DNA from: CAYLSO01 sp964386525
GTDB lineage: Bacteria; Eisenbacteria; RBG-16-71-46; DASYSL01
DNA: 7,266 bases
Direction of reading: 5' to 3'
NCBI GenBank assembly: GCA_964386525.1
Contig: CAYLSO010000280.1
Coordinates: 1 to 7,266 of the forward strand
The position numbers were made by a program, and so were the translations under genes. The stretch's first letter is position 1; the number at the start of each line of letters is the position of its first letter. The notes under the pieces were generated by a model. That model was given only the letters and a program-made list of their open reading frames with translations, was not told where the DNA came from and did no database searches. Below, piece after piece: positions 6,584 through 7,266 of this stretch.

Positions 6584-6610
6584 TGTAGGGGGGCGGGCCG
6601 GGACTGTCAA
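6582..6610 (-). promoter_or_regulatory. Sigma70-type promoter of the glucan operon
   Basis: Reading the minus strand, a perfect -35 TTGACA (6610-6605) is followed after exactly 17 bases by TACATT (6587-6582), a 4/6 match to TATAAT. The expected start is near 6575, about 112 bases before the first ATG. A consensus -35 at optimal spacing in such GC-rich DNA is unlikely to be chance. Confidence 0.75.
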
Positions 6611-6636
6611 GTGAGTCGGGGGTCCGCGGCGGCCCG

Positions 6637-6645
6637 TGCTACAGT
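6637..6645 (+). promoter_or_regulatory. Possible extended -10 promoter for the aldo/keto reductase
   Basis: TGCTACAGT reads as an extended -10 (TG-n-TACAGT, 4/6 to consensus). It would start transcription near 6652, about 30 bases before the GTG. The bases at the -35 position (6617-6622, CGGGGG) do not match consensus, so this is a weak call. Confidence 0.35.
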
Positions 6646-6672
6646 GGCCCCGGCCTCCGTCCCCCCGGCCCC

Positions 6673-6677
6673 GGGAG
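6673..6677 (+). promoter_or_regulatory. Ribosome binding site of the aldo/keto reductase
   Basis: GGGAG lies 6 bases before the GTG at 6684 and supports that codon as the start. Confidence 0.7.
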
Positions 6678-6683
6678 ACGCCC

Positions 6684-7266
6684 GTGAAGACCGAGAGACT
6701 CGGCTCCAGCCCGCTCGTTTCCTCGCGCCTGGCCTACGGCTGCATGCGCGTCAGCGGCACGATGGAACGCGACCGGCTGACGCCCGCGCTCGAGGCGGCG
6801 GGCCGCCAAGCCATACTCGCTGCCTACGAAGCCGGTTACACCCACTTCGACCACGCCGACATCTACGGCAACGGTCTGTGCGAGGAGATCTTCGGCCGCG
6901 TGCTCAAGGAAGTCCCGCGCATGCGCGACAAGATTCTCATCGGAACCAAGTGCGGCATACGCTGGAAAGGCGACCCCGACCCGTCGGCCCCGCACCGGTG
7001 GGACTTCTCCCGCGAGCACATCCTGCGGTCGTGCGAAGGCTCCCTCAAGCGCCTCGGCACCGACCGCATCGACCTGTTCATGCTGCACCGCCCCGACTAT
7101 CTCGCCGATCCGCAGGAGATCGCGGCGGCCTTCAGCGAGCTGAAAGCCCAGGGCAAGGTGCTCGAGTTCGGCGTGAGCAACTTCCGACCGTCCCTGCTGT
7201 CGACGATCCAGCGCGCCTGCCCCATGCCCCTGGTCGTCAATCAGGTGGAGATCCATCTGGGGCGTC
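6684..7266 (+). CDS. Aldo/keto reductase, YdhF-like (N-terminal 194 residues, cut by window edge)
   Basis: This is a cytosolic NAD(P)H-dependent oxidoreductase of the aldo/keto reductase superfamily, reducing aldehydes or ketones; the substrate is unknown. The start is GTG with GGGAG 6 bases upstream, giving MKTERLGSSPLVSSRLAYGC. The catalytic tetrad is complete: D56 and Y61 in FDHADIYG (55-62), K89 in GTKCG (87-91) and H135 in LHRP (134-137). GVSNF (163-167) and VVNQVEIH (184-191) mark the next strands of the TIM barrel. FDHADIYG followed by CEEIFG, and the TKCGI motif, recall E. coli YdhF. The C-terminal part with the cofactor phosphate-binding residues lies outside. It is divergent from the glucan operon and 220 bases away from it. 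Whether the two are co-regulated is open, and it may simply be the first gene of an unrelated unit. It uses a few codons (AGA, ATA, GTT) that look less GC-biased. Confidence 0.95.
   Translation, partial: MKTERLGSSPLVSSRLAYGCMRVSGTMERDRLTPALEAAGRQAILAAYEAGYTHFDHADIYGNGLCEEIFGRVLKEVPRMRDKILIGTKCGIRWKGDPDPSAPHRWDFSREHILRSCEGSLKRLGTDRIDLFMLHRPDYLADPQEIAAAFSELKAQGKVLEFGVSNFRPSLLSTIQRACPMPLVVNQVEIHLGR

Noticed and set aside
6464..6610. 49-residue N-terminal extension of the first lipoprotein
   Set aside because: It would start inside the -35 element, is Pro/Arg/Ala-rich and would bury the signal peptide. The ATG at 6463 has a good ribosome site.
6639..7256. 205-codon open frame antisense to the aldo/keto reductase
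   Set aside because: No recognisable family, and the plus strand has the full catalytic tetrad of a reductase in frame.

Overview
The window is very GC-rich bacterial DNA, dense with genes that overlap or nearly touch. It looks like a free-living heterotroph. Lipoprotein signal peptides with a classical lipobox, Shine-Dalgarno-led starts (many GTG, one TTG) and a sigma70-type promoter fit a Gram-negative-like phylum. Gemmatimonadota or a relative is my guess from protein style only; no marker gene is present to prove it.

Layout. From about 6610 down to base 1 everything reads leftward as one apparent operon. In transcription order it holds: a promoter with an overlapping palindrome (6565-6610); a structured leader; a two-module glucan-binding-like lipoprotein (6463-5093); a ROK-family regulator (5075-3813); a secreted GH16 beta-glucanase of laminarinase type (3816-2971); a family 5 solute-binding lipoprotein (2974-1301); and two ABC permeases of DppB and DppC type (1291-308 and 311 to the window edge, cut off). 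Three of the junctions are 4-base ATGA or GTGA overlaps, and the other gaps are 9 and 17 bases. On the right, a divergently transcribed aldo/keto reductase (6684 to the window edge, cut off) shares the 220-base intergenic region.

How the genes work together (inference). The surface lipoprotein would hold a beta-glucan, probably beta-1,3-linked such as laminarin. The GH16 enzyme would cut it to oligosaccharides outside the cell or in the periplasm. The binding protein would capture these, and the Opp/Dpp-type ABC importer would take them in. The ROK protein would sense a sugar and control the operon through the palindrome over the start site. From memory, gene content resembles the Thermotoga maritima laminarinase/cellobiose-transporter/ROK region (TM0024-TM0032). 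No SusC/SusD pair is visible. The ATPase subunits and any beta-glucosidase would have to lie beyond base 1 or elsewhere.

I found no RNA genes, mobile elements, CRISPR arrays or clear intrinsic terminators.
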